This document shows, in pieces, positions 18,102 through 30,200 of a DNA stretch of 64,000 nucleotides. Source of the stretch: JAZKFT01 sp040386335 (GTDB taxonomy: Bacteria; Bacteroidota; Bacteroidia; Chitinophagales; Chitinophagaceae); the NCBI GenBank assembly GCA_040386335.1, contig JAZKFT010000006.1, positions 62,001-126,000 of the forward strand, in the 5' to 3' direction. Made by a program: the position numbers and the translations under genes. The notes beneath the pieces were generated by a model. It worked only from the letters and a program-made list of their open reading frames with translations. It made no database searches and was not told where the DNA came from. Position 1 is the first letter of the stretch. The number at the start of each line of letters is the position of its first letter.

Positions 18102-21100
18102 ATGAGAAAGCTTTTCGGCTTATTAGCTGCAATCCTGTTGTTTTCAGGACACCTGTTTGCGCAAAGCAGGACTGTAACAGGAAAGGTTACAGATGAAACA
18201 AATGCGCCAGTAGCAGGGGTTAGTGTAACCCCCGTACCAGGCAGTGGGGGCACCACTACCGACGAGTCGGGAAACTTTTCAATTACCGTTCCTCCGGGAA
18301 CGAGGTCTTTATCTTTTAGTTCAGTCAATTTCGCAACACAGAGCGTGCGGATTGGTACTGGCAGCACAGTAAATGTGACACTGGTGGCAGCAAGTTCCAC
18401 CAATCTCACTGAAATTGTAGTAACAGCGAATGCGATCAAGCGGGAAAAACGAAGCCTGGGTGTTTCTGCCCCTACAGTTTCTGCTGAGGACCTGACAAGA
18501 GGTCAAAACGCCAGTGCCCTGAACGCTTTAGCTGGTAAGGTTTCCGGTGTCAACATTACCACAACTGCGGGCGCACCCGGTAGCAGCAGCCGTATTGTTA
18601 TTCGTGGTGGCTCTTCCATTGGTGGCAACAACCAGGCCCTGATGGTGGTAGATGGTATTCCGATCGATAACTCCAGTATTATGGGTGGTGGAGCTTTAAC
18701 GAGCGTAGATTTTGGAAACAGGGGAAATGATATTAACCCTGACGATATTGAGAGTGTGACAGTGTTGAAAGGCCCGGGGGCCGCGGCATTATATGGTTCA
18801 CGTGCATCAAACGGCGCATTGATCATTACTACAAAATCCGGCAAAAAAAATGCAAACAAAAAAAATGAAGTAACCTTCAAAACCGGTGTTACATTTTCTA
18901 ATGTGTTGAAGCTACCTGAGTTCCAGAATTTATATGGACAGGGTTATGACAATGTGACCAATGATTTAATTGAAAACTGGAGTTGGGGTCCGGCTTTTAC
19001 TGGCGTAACAACGGGCTGGGGCCAAACGATCAATGGTGTACAGCTGCAACGTCCATACAGTGCTGTTGAGAACAACGTAAAAGACTTTTTTGAAACCGGG
19101 AAAGCGTACAATAATACCTTGTCTTTCAGCGGTGCCGGTGAAAAATCAACCTATTATTTGTCTTTGAACGCGTTGAATTCCAATGGTGTGATGCCTTCAA
19201 GCAGGGACCGTTACAATAAATACAGCCTGCGTTTTAACGGAACTACGCAGTTAACGAACAAAATCAGTTCCACGCTCTCAGTCAATTACAACAAGGTAGG
19301 CGCCGATGAAGTTGGCGGTGGCCAGGGTGGTGGATCTGTGTATAATGCTGTTTTGCAGACCCCGCGCAATATTCCGCTTACAGAATTGAAGGATTTGCGT
19401 AACCCATACAACAGTATTGGTGGATTTTTTGATGCAAACGGCAACGAGACTTTTGGATATTATGGGGGTTATACTGTAAACCCTTATTACTTAATCCAAA
19501 ACTACCACAACAAAAATGATGTGGATCGCGTAACAGGTAATTTCTCGCTGACCTATAAGCCTAATGACTGGCTGGATGTGACCGAGCGTTTGGGTACCGA
19601 TGTATACTCGGACAGACGCCAGGAAACGGATCCGAAATATAGTTTAGTGCCAGTAGATAACACCTGGGGTCCGGCTGCGAAGAACTCACCTGGTCGTTAC
19701 TACGAAGCCAGTTATAATATCAGCGAGATCACCCACGATCTAATGATCACAGGGCGTAAAGAGTTCTCCAAGGACTTTACTGCGTCTTTACTGGTAGGTA
19801 ATAATATTCGTATGCGTGGTACCAACCAGTTAACTGCCCAGACAAATGCTGCGGGCGGTTTAGTAATACCTGGTTATTATAATCTTGCCAATAGCAACGG
19901 GCCACTGGTGAACACAAACTATAATTCGAAACGCAGGCTGGTAGGATTGTACGCCGACTTGAACCTTTCCTATAAGAACTTCCTGTTTTTAGGTGCTACG
20001 GCCCGTAATGACTGGTCGTCTACCTTGCCGGAACAATATAATTCTTTCTTTTACCCAAGTGTAAACGGTTCTTTTGTTTTCACCGAGTTACTGAAGAATG
20101 GGTCAACTTCGAAATGGTTGAACTACGGTAAGTTAAGAGCCAGCTGGGCGCAGGTGGGTAACGATGCTGATCCTTACTTATTGACTTCTTATTTTGGAGC
20201 AACAACGATCAATGGTGGTTTTGGTACAACTGTGTTTCCATTAGGTACAGTTCCGGGTTACACTATGGGAAACCAGATTGGGAACCCTAATTTAAGGCCG
20301 GAAATAACTTCGGCTTTTGAAGTGGGCACAGAATTAGGCTTGTTCAGAAACCGTGTATCAATCGATTTCTCTTATTACGAGAATAAATCGAGAGACCAGA
20401 TATTGGCGGCCGCATTACCTAATTCTACCGGTTTTACATCCCGCATCAGCAATGTTGGCCTGGTTACCAACAAAGGCATTGAGTTGGGCGTACGTGCTAC
20501 GCCTATCAAAACAAGGTATGGCTTAACCTGGGAAGTATACGGAACATATACCAGGAACTCAAACCTTGTGTCAGAATTGGATGCCCAGGTTGTTTTAGGT
20601 GGTTTTGGTGGAATGAGTATCGTTGCGGCAAACGGTAAACCTTATGGTAACTTCTATGCACAAGACAACTTAAAGGATGCTGAGGGTCGTACGATCATCA
20701 ATACGGCGACAGGATTGCCCATTTTAACTACCGGAGCAGTTTACCTGGGATCTTACAATCCAGATTATATCGCTTCCTTCGGAACCAACCTTACCTATAA
20801 AGGATGGAGCCTTGGTATCCTGTTCGATACCAAACAAGGTGGCAAATTCTTTTCACGCACCAAGGATATTATGGCATTTGTGGGAACGTCTGCTGAAACT
20901 GCCGCTGGTGACAGGGCCGGTTATATCTTCCCAAATTCTGTATATCTTGATGGAGGCGGAAAATCAGTTGCGAATACGCAATACCAGTTCCACCCGCAGG
21001 ACTATTTCCCTAGCATCGTGGATGGCCAAAATGTGTTGGATGCGAGTTATATCAAATTGCGTGAATTGAGTCTTTCGTATGCATTACCGAAAACTGTATT

Positions 21101-21290
21101 GGCAAGAACTCCATTTGGAAGCGCCGCTATCAGTCTTTTTGGGAACAATCTTTGGATTAAAACTGCGTCTGAAAACAAATACGCAGATCCGGAAATCAAC
21201 TCTTCTGGTTCTGGTAACGCTCAGGGTTTCGATTTCACAGCCCAGCCTTCTGTACGTAACTACGGCGTAAACCTTAAAGTAACTTTTTAA
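18102..21290 (+). CDS. SusC/RagA-type TonB-dependent outer-membrane transporter
   Basis: 1,062 residues. Signal peptide MRKLFGLLAAILLFSGHLFAQ, then a carboxypeptidase-regulatory-like domain (about 23-105, VTGKVTDETNAPVAGVSV), then a TonB plug domain (about 120-235) with VSGVNITTTAGAPGS, IRGGSSI, ALMVVDGIPID, INPDDIESVTVLKGPGAAALYGSRASNGALIITTKSGK, and a 22-strand-type barrel ending in aromatic VNLKVTF. These features define the SusC/RagA family, which imports oligosaccharides or peptides with a SusD-like lid. The SusD partner starts 11 bases downstream. No sigma/anti-sigma pair, hybrid sensor or glycosidase adjoins it, unlike a typical glycan locus, so a peptide or other substrate is possible. 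Confidence 0.96.
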   Translation: MRKLFGLLAAILLFSGHLFAQSRTVTGKVTDETNAPVAGVSVTPVPGSGGTTTDESGNFSITVPPGTRSLSFSSVNFATQSVRIGTGSTVNVTLVAASSTNLTEIVVTANAIKREKRSLGVSAPTVSAEDLTRGQNASALNALAGKVSGVNITTTAGAPGSSSRIVIRGGSSIGGNNQALMVVDGIPIDNSSIMGGGALTSVDFGNRGNDINPDDIESVTVLKGPGAAALYGSRASNGALIITTKSGKKNANKKNEVTFKTGVTFSNVLKLPEFQNLYGQGYDNVTNDLIENWSWGPAFTGVTTGWGQTINGVQLQRPYSAVENNVKDFFETGKAYNNTLSFSGAGEKSTYYLSLNALNSNGVMPSSRDRYNKYSLRFNGTTQLTNKISSTLSVNYNKVGADEVGGGQGGGSVYNAVLQTPRNIPLTELKDLRNPYNSIGGFFDANGNETFGYYGGYTVNPYYLIQNYHNKNDVDRVTGNFSLTYKPNDWLDVTERLGTDVYSDRRQETDPKYSLVPVDNTWGPAAKNSPGRYYEASYNISEITHDLMITGRKEFSKDFTASLLVGNNIRMRGTNQLTAQTNAAGGLVIPGYYNLANSNGPLVNTNYNSKRRLVGLYADLNLSYKNFLFLGATARNDWSSTLPEQYNSFFYPSVNGSFVFTELLKNGSTSKWLNYGKLRASWAQVGNDADPYLLTSYFGATTINGGFGTTVFPLGTVPGYTMGNQIGNPNLRPEITSAFEVGTELGLFRNRVSIDFSYYENKSRDQILAAALPNSTGFTSRISNVGLVTNKGIELGVRATPIKTRYGLTWEVYGTYTRNSNLVSELDAQVVLGGFGGMSIVAANGKPYGNFYAQDNLKDAEGRTIINTATGLPILTTGAVYLGSYNPDYIASFGTNLTYKGWSLGILFDTKQGGKFFSRTKDIMAFVGTSAETAAGDRAGYIFPNSVYLDGGGKSVANTQYQFHPQDYFPSIVDGQNVLDASYIKLRELSLSYALPKTVLARTPFGSAAISLFGNNLWIKTASENKYADPEINSSGSGNAQGFDFTAQPSVRNYGVNLKVTF

Positions 21291-24200
21291 ATTATTTAAA
21301 TATGAAACAGACATATAGAAATACTGTCATTGCAGCCCTGGCCGGAGCTACGATGCTGGCATCAACAGGTTGCAAGAAGTTTTTGGATGTTAACGACAAT
21401 CCGAATTTGCCGGTAACCGCAACGGATAACCTGATCCTCCCATCAACGCAGGCCGGCATCGGGATGGTGGTTGGAAACAACCTCCAGGTTTTTGGTAGTT
21501 TTTATGCGCAATACTGGACGCAAAATCCAACTTCGTCCCAGTATAAAACCATTGACCAGTACATATCGACCTCTTCGGCTTCTGATCGCTTATGGGGCAT
21601 TTTGTACAACGATGCGCTGGAAGATATCAGCATTCTGGAAAAATCAAACAATAGCCAATACGTTGCTATAGCATTGATTCAAAAAGCATATATATTCCAA
21701 TTATTGACTGATGCATTCGGCGATGTGCCGCTGAAAGAGGCCCTCAAAGGCAATGAAAACCTGGCACCGCGTTACGATACGCAAAAGGAAGTATATGATA
21801 GCATTTTTGCGTGGACAAAGAGAGGCATAGCGCTTGCAAGCACCTCAACTATAGGCGCAGCTGATCTTGTTTTCAATGGCAACATGCCACTTTGGAAAAG
21901 CTTTGGTAATACATTGTTGCTAAGGGCCTACCTGCGTTTATCAGAAGTAGACCCTGCTGCATCGCAAGCAGGCGTCAGGGCTTTGTATCTTACAAATCCT
22001 ACCTTTTTAACAGTGGATGCAAAAATCAACTACCTGAATGTGGGAGGCAATCAAAACCCGCTGTATGCAGAAGGTGTAGGCCTCAGCCGCACTCAAAACC
22101 CCAAGGCCAGTAGTACGGCAGTAAATGCTTATGTGGCGAACAACGATCCGAGATTGAAGACTTTCTATACCGTAAATGCGGGAGGTAATGTAGTTGGCAT
22201 TCCGCAGGGAAGTTTTGGCACCCAGCCGGCAATACCACCTACTGACCCCGCACCAGTTACTGGCGGCAGATTTGCAACCGCTACTGGCGCTGTGGCAGCA
22301 GTTGCGCCTGTTAAACTGATATCGGCCGCAGAATCTTATTTTTTGCAGGCTGAAGCCGCAGCCAGGGGATGGAGTTCGGGTGACGTAACCGCATTGTTCA
22401 AGTCAGGTATCAAATCCAGTTTCGACGCATACGGTACCGCCGGATACGATGCTTATGTATTAGCAGCCCCGGACGCACAACTACCAGCTGATCTTGCCGG
22501 CAGGATTAAAGCAATCATTACCCAAAAGTATTACGCCATGAACGGCAACCAGGGTTTTGAAGCCTGGACGGAATGGAGAAGAACCGGGTACCCCGCAATC
22601 CTGGTTGTTTCCAAAGCTTCAGCTTTAGGCTCAACCGACCTTCCGGCCCGCTTGCTCTATCCTGATACAGAAGTAACAAGGAACACCAGTTTTCCAGGCG
22701 TTCAATTAATTACAGCAAAAGTTTGGTGGGATAAGTAATTATCATATATGTTATTCAAAGAAGGCCGTCTCAAAACTATGAGGCGGCCTTTTTCTTTTGG
22801 GATTCGAAATTAAGGGCACTGATGATCCCCGGCCCAGTAACATCAAGATTTGGCAACCGATTATCTGCTGTCGGGAACCTAGCCTATTCAACTTCGGGTG
22901 GATTTTCTGCTCAAGATGATGCTGCACTAAATGACTATTCACCCATCTGCATTACCATCCAGTAATCCCTTGGATAGATCCTGAAAAGTTTGGTATCTGC
23001 GCCATCTTTGGATTGAAGGTAGGTTTCGTAGGCGGCCATTTGTTTTTCCGGTCCTATCACAAAATAGGCTCCGCCTTTTACATCTTTCATTTTAGCGCCG
23101 TAGCCGGGTAATATTTTTTCGTACACGGCATCCTTGTATTTATATACTTCGCTCATTAAAGCAGGCCGTTTACGCAGGTGTAGAATGGCTTTCCTAAAAT
23201 TACTCACGACCGTTGGCGTAGTACCATCCACCATATCTTCCGCCATCGATTCCCCCCTCGATTCGTATTCTGAGGAAGCACGGCTCCCACTTGCTGACAG
23301 CGAAATAATATATTCACTCATAGCCGGATCATCAGGTGTTTTTTTAATTTCATCAATCACAAAACTGAGCGTTTGAGGCAGCAATGGTGTGCGTTCTGCA
23401 TAGTAATTAAATGATCCGTCGTATGTAGAAGCCCATACACCTGTACTATAAGACAAACCTGCTCCCGTGGTTTTTGTATATACGCTGTTTTTGCCGCCAC
23501 CACCAAAGAGTTGTGCTGCCAGGAACTGTAATAGCTTTTCACGGGATGTATCCGAGTACGTCACTAACGGTGCCCAGTTGATAAACACCCCGGTTGTTGA
23601 GCTTGGGTTGACAAGCCCCACAAACAAAGGCTGAGCGGTAGTTCCCAGGCGTTGCATTACTCTTTCATCTACTATTTTTTTAACAGCGTATCCAACTCTC
23701 GGTGTGGGGGCAGTAGAAAGCCCCGCAACCAACGTATTCATATTTTTTCGCAAAGCCAGTTGCGTAGCGCCGGAGGAAATCTCAAACATTCTTGCATTGG
23801 AAGTATACAGCAGCGCCTTCCGGGTATCATGCAAGTCGGCCAGCGTTTTTTCAGCGGTTTGCAGCAAGTCTGTCTTTATTTGCTTGCACAGGTATTGCCA
23901 GTCGGTAGCAAGTGACGCGTCTGGAATATCATTCAGAATTTGTTCCACGTCTTTTGCGGCTTCGATAACTGTGGCTTTTGATTTTGGATTGAGCTGCGCA
24001 AAAGTTGAAATGGTGCTTTGTAAGCCACTTGGTAGTACGATAGCTGTATCGTTAATGTTTTGCATTTTTCCTACCAGTTTTTTCAGGTCTTCTTTCCCCG
24101 CGGTTGCATTGGCCAGCAGTTCTAAAAAGCCGGCCGCTGCATTCCTTTCCTGTGCATCACCGCCATCCATCAGCATCCAGCGAAGCCGGTGGATATTATG

Positions 24201-27200
24201 TTCTTTTGTCAGAAAAGAGGAAGTTGCCAGTAGCAGGGGCTGGTCCTGTACGCGGTACGCATCAGCGGGGTCATTTACCCAGGCTTCCTCGCGGCCCTGC
24301 ATCGTCTTTCGCATACTGCTGAGCGACTGGTTTACGAGGTCCCGTATGCGGGAAATATTTTGCATCGTCCAATTAGGGTTTTGTAAAATATCGTTCATCC
24401 ATTGCACAGAACGTTGCGACTCCGCAATATTATTACCCGAACCTTTTACAACCAGTTCAGCCCGGCCATTGCTGAAATTGGTGCGGTAATAACAGCTGAC
24501 ACCCAAAATCTCCTGCCGCTGCTGTTGCACCATGTCTTCGTAAGAAATGGCTTTACCATTTTTGATAATCCCGGTTTGTGTGAGCAGGTCAGGCAACATG
24601 GAAAGGTACACCCATTTATTCGCAGGCACATTATTTAACCGCAAAGCGATGCCGGTGCTGGAGCTTGTCATATTATTAAATGTAGAAACAGCCAGCGGTA
24701 TTTTATTTGGGAGTGTTATGGTTTTAAAATCGAGCTGATCGTCCAGGGTCAAAGGCGGGTTGTCAATAAACTTTATGGTATTGGCCGCCTCCGCTTTTTC
24801 AAGAACAACTGTATTAGCGTCATAATCCGCCTTGTATTTACGGATGGCTTCCTGGTCGTCGTTTACATGGTAGACCGCTTTTAACCTTGCGAGTTCAGCA
24901 GTGGCTCTCTGCAAGGCTGCACTATCCTGCTGTGCCAGTAATGTAGTATTAGCCTTTCCGAAAACGACATATGGTGTAGAACTGGTAAGTTTCCATTTTT
25001 TAAAATAATCACCCCAAAAGTTTTTACCACCTGCCAGCAGGCGATCGATCTCTTCAAACTGTGGCTTCAGGATGATTGATTTTTTAAATCCCCCCATCCG
25101 CTCCATTTCCTTTATTTGCTGGTACCAGCTTTCGTAGGTATTCCTGTAACCAAATTTGGGTGGCGTATTGGTAAATTTTGCCAGGCTGCGCTGGTAATCA
25201 GTGAGGCTGTTTTTAAAACGCTGATTGAATTCTTTCAACTCAGCAGACCCATCCTTAAATGACGCAATGCGATGAAGTTCCTCTAGCATCTTTTGGACAG
25301 CCAGCGTAGCTTTTTCCGTGGTAAGACTGGACGTATTGATGTCGGTAATGCCAATAAAAATGGGATTTCCCTGGTTGTTGTCAACGTAAGCATACAATCC
25401 CTGTGCGCCGAGATCTGTCTCTTTCGTTTTGCTATCAATAAACTTTTTGTACAAATTGGTAGTAGCATCACCCGCAAAACTGGTAAGAAAGGTTCCCAGC
25501 ATTAATTTTTCGGTGGTGTTTAAAGAAAGCTGAGCGGGGTAACCAATTAACATATTACCCGGGTCCTGGGCATTGGCGCTGGGGTATTCCACCAGTTTCA
25601 CTGTGCCGCCTGCTGCGGGTTTTGGTTGCGGCAATTCATTTTTGTATTCGTGATGCTCTGGGTTGGGTTGCAGCCTGGAGAGTAGTTGATCCGTTTGTTT
25701 CAGTACGGCTGTTAGGGTCAGTGTTTTGGGTAATGAGGTGATGGCGCCCATATTTCCCAAATGATAATTAAGGCCATGAAATTTCTTAATGTCTGTCGCA
25801 GACAAAATCCTGATATCATCCGGGTGGCCACCTGCATTGTAGGAAAGCGGGTGCGCATTGCCGTATAATAATTTACCCATATGATCGTACACCTGCGAAT
25901 ACGGGTTGTTCATCGAGGTTTTCATTTCATTATATACAGAACCCTTCTCCTCTATTTTTAATTGTTTGGTGGCGGCATCTTCCGCCACGCCCCAATTGCA
26001 CACCTCGCGGTGTACTTCTTCATCGCTGTAATCAGGGTGCAGTAACGCATCCAGGTAACCTTCAAATAATGTAAAAAATACATCGCTGCCTGCTGCGGTA
26101 TTAAAATGGTAGGCGGTATAGGTTTGTTGGGTGAAAGCATTTGAAAAAGCCAGCGACATATTCTCCCGGGTATTCAGTGCATGTCCTTTGTTGCCTTTAG
26201 TGATGAGCAAATGTTCCTGGGTATGAGGTTCGCCCTTATTGGAAAGCGGCAATGAATTCACCCAGATATAAGTTTGCGGCACAGACTCTATTTGCAACAG
26301 GTCCAGCGTGAATCCCGTTTTGTCGTGTACAAAACGACCGCCCATCGGCTGTCCCGCATCGTTCAGATATACTGCGGCAGCGCTAAAACCATTGAGTTTT
26401 TGATTTGGCTGAATGGTGGCAAGTGTTGCCCCGGTTTTCAATTGTGCAGCAACATTGCTTGTTCCTGCAAATATAAAAAAGGCGGTGTTGACAATGCAGC
26501 AGAAAATGGTCCGGGTGTTCATAGTGGGTTGTTTTGGGTATCCTGGAATTGAATGGTATAAAAACGGGTGGTAAAATACGATATTCATGTTACAGGTGGA
26601 AAATTGAAGATGTTTTAAACCCCGGCCACCGTATTTTAATGGACAATATTGTAGAGACGCCATGCTGGCGTCTACCTCCACATCGATAAGACATTAGTAA
26701 GTCAAACCATTTAATTTTCTAACCCATTGCCTGATAGGACCTGGTTAAAGTAGTGAAATATCCATTAGTCGACCACCGCCGGCAGGATGAATTCAGACAG
26801 CATTTTCGCAACCTGTGCATGCGCATAAGGCTGACCATAAGCGGTCGCTGTGATCACGATGACCAGTGGCTGGTCTTTAAATACCAGGATATAATTACCG
26901 CCATTGCCGGCAGCATAAAAAGCCTCATAAGACTTGTCGCCTACCCGGAAACTTTTGTTCCAAAAAAGGTAACCATAAGATTCATTTTCTCTTCCCACAA
27001 TCTTTTTCTGTTTGGAAAAACTTGCCTCCACCCAATTTTTGGCAATGATTTGTTGTTGGTTCCAGGTGCCGCCGTTTTTGTATAGCTGGCCATATTTTGC
27101 AAAATCCAGGGCATTCATTTGTATGCCACCTGCTGTGTTTGGTATATGTTGTGGCGTGTACTGCCATTTGTAGTTGTGAATACCCAATGGTTTAAATAAT

Positions 27201-30200
27201 TTCCTGCTGGCATAGGTTTCCAGGCCACCGGGCACCTGCTTATTGAGTATATCGCCCATGATGATTACCCCGGCCGTAAAATAATGCCATGCGCCCGGGG
27301 GATTCGTTTGCTTAACAGGCAGGTCCAACGCAAACTTAACCCAGTCCGAAGTCGGGTACATGTTTTCTTCGTTACCAGGTGATTGATAATCCTGGTCATC
27401 ACCATCAAAAATGGAGCTCATCGTAAGTAGCTCCCGGATGGTAATACTCTCCTTCTCCGGGCTTTGGTTACTGAAGTTTGCTAAAGTGTAAAATTCTTTC
27501 AATCGTTGCTCCACATTTTTAATGAACCCGTCCCGGATGGCCATCCCGGTTATGGTGGAGGCAAATGATTTTCCCACCGAACGCGGATCGTGAAGCGTGT
27601 TCCTGTTGGCACCATTAAAATATTCTTCTACCAGCATGCTGCCATTTTTGATCACGATCACACTGCTGATTTTTTTAAAAACACCTTCATTAATATTTGC
27701 CTTTAGCAACCTGATCTTATCCTTGTCAAAATCTTCCTTTGAAACCGCAAAACCGTTGTAAGGTCTTACCTCATTCAGGCTGATTTTTGACGCATCGATC
27801 CGGGGATGTCTTAATACCTGTACAGGCAACCTACCGCGGGCTAATATATCACCAACTATTAAAGTGTCGGTTTTGATGTAGGGCCGGATTTGCATTTCAA
27901 GAACGTGTTCTCCATCTGTTAAAGCGCTGTCGCCGCCTTTTGAGATAAAGCGGTTCCAGAAAGATTCACTCCAGGAACCGGTACCGTTGGCATTATCGAT
28001 CAATGGCCGGTTAATGCTTGTTGCTGTATCCTGGATCCGGGCATATGGCGCACCGGGCAGCAGGTTACTTTGGTAGATCAGTTTGTTGTCGACCAGTAAC
28101 GTGAATTGGTAGTTGCCTTTTTTCACCAGCGAATCAGCCGTTAAACCGGGTGCCAGCCGATGCAGATAGTTGGTAAGTGAATTATCAAAATAAGCGACGA
28201 AGAAAAGGTCAGACTTATTGGTAAGCGCATAGGATTGAAGAAAGTCCTTTCCTGTTAGTGTTGCAAAAGGTATTCGCTTGTTGGTAAAAAAAATGTTCCC
28301 AACATTATTCTTGTGTAAAATGGTTGCAATGCCTTCTGTTGCTACAATATCCGGCACCTGGCCCAATATTAAAAGCGGGAAACAAGTACTCACAAAAAAT
28401 GCCAGGCGAACAGACTTTATCATTAAATTTTTAATATTAGAACCCAAAGCTACCTGAATGCCACGGTGGAAAATAGAACAGAATTAACGTCTGCACTAAA
28501 ACAGCAACATTTTGCGATAGGACAGCGGGCTGATACCCATATGTTCCCTGAAACAACGGGTAAAATGGCTTTGATCAGCAAAGCCACATTCAAAAGCAAT
28601 CCCGGTTAGAGAATGCTTTTTGACTGCCAATAAATCCAATGATTTTATTATTTTTTGCTTCCGGAAATAATCACCGAAGCCGCAATGGAAATACCTGGAA
28701 AAATCCCTTGAAAGATGCACCGGGTGAACGCCAAGTAAAGCAGCCAACCGGCTAAGCGTTATATTTTCGGCTGAGGGGTCATGCAATATCTCGGGAATTT
28801 TTCGTACCCATAATGGTTTGCCTTTTAAAGCAGTTTCCTCTACCTGTTGCATACCAGAGAGCAACTGCAATAACAATCCTTGTACCGATAAAGTGGTGGC
28901 AGTATCCTTCAATTTTGATTCCTTAAAAATTTTGTAAAGGAGCAGGGTATGGTTTGGGTTCGAGATGTGAATATTGCCTTGCAGATCACGAAAATCAAAT
29001 CCAACATTGTCTGCCCATTCCAGCCCGGGTTCAATTTGAAAACCCCTGGTAAAACCTTCCGGCTTGATATTATAATGAGGCTCCTGCCAATTGTGAAATA
29101 GCAGCGTTCCCGGCGCGCAGTGGTACAATTCCTTCTTATTACCTTCCAGTATATTTCCCTGGAGTATAAATGTGAAATACGGTAGCTCATGGTAATGCCA
29201 GCCGACATGGGCATGTGTGTATTCTGTATCGGTTAAGGTAATGCCATCCAGGCAAAGGGTTTCGTTGGTTTGCCCATAAAATTGGCCCCTGGTTAACTGT
29301 TTCATTTGCTTCTATGTGAAGTTGCGCACTAAAATACGATCATTGACAGCTTGTCTACATAAAATGGTACACCAAACAAAACCAGGTGCATTTTGAACAT
29401 TAAGTAACGTACCAAACTTGTAATCAAAACTTTCATCCACGTAACTGTGTTTGCAGAGTCCAACAGGTCTCATTGCTTGAAATAATTATTAGGTGTAATT
29501 TTCTGCCGGATAAAACCTTTTACATCACAAATAATGCAAATTGCTGAAAACATGAAACCGGATTGGTATAGCATAGATGACATCGATACTATTGATTCAC
29601 CTGCATTGCTGGTTTATCTGCCCAGGGTCCTGGAAAATATCCGCTTCGCAAAAGCGATGGTTAAAAATGTAGACGCTTTGCGGCCGCATGTCAAAACCAA
29701 TAAAATGACGGAGGCCTGCTTACTAATGATGCAGGAAGGCATTACAAAATTTAAGTGTGCCACCATTGCAGAAGCAGAAATGTTGGGAATGATCGAAGCG
29801 CCGGATGTGTTACTGGCCTATCAACCGGTGGGTCCGAAACTGGAAAGGTTTATATCACTGATGGTAGCTTATCCGCATACCCGCTTTTCATGCCTGGTGG
29901 ATAATCACAGTAGTGCAGACCTTATTAACAGTGCCGCTGCCCTTCATGACATTACGATAGATATTTTCATCGATATCAATGTAGGCATGAACAGGACAGG
30001 CATCATTCCCCCGGCTGTAATGAAACTGGCCGGTCATATCCGTAATTTATCGAACCTGGGACTGTCCGGCCTCCATGCCTATGATGGGCATATAAACGAA
30101 AGCGATTTGCTATTGCGCCAGCAAATGGCAGACGAGGTATACGAACAAGTAAACCAATTGGTATTACAAGCAGCCTCCAAATTCGATGTTTCTTTGAAGA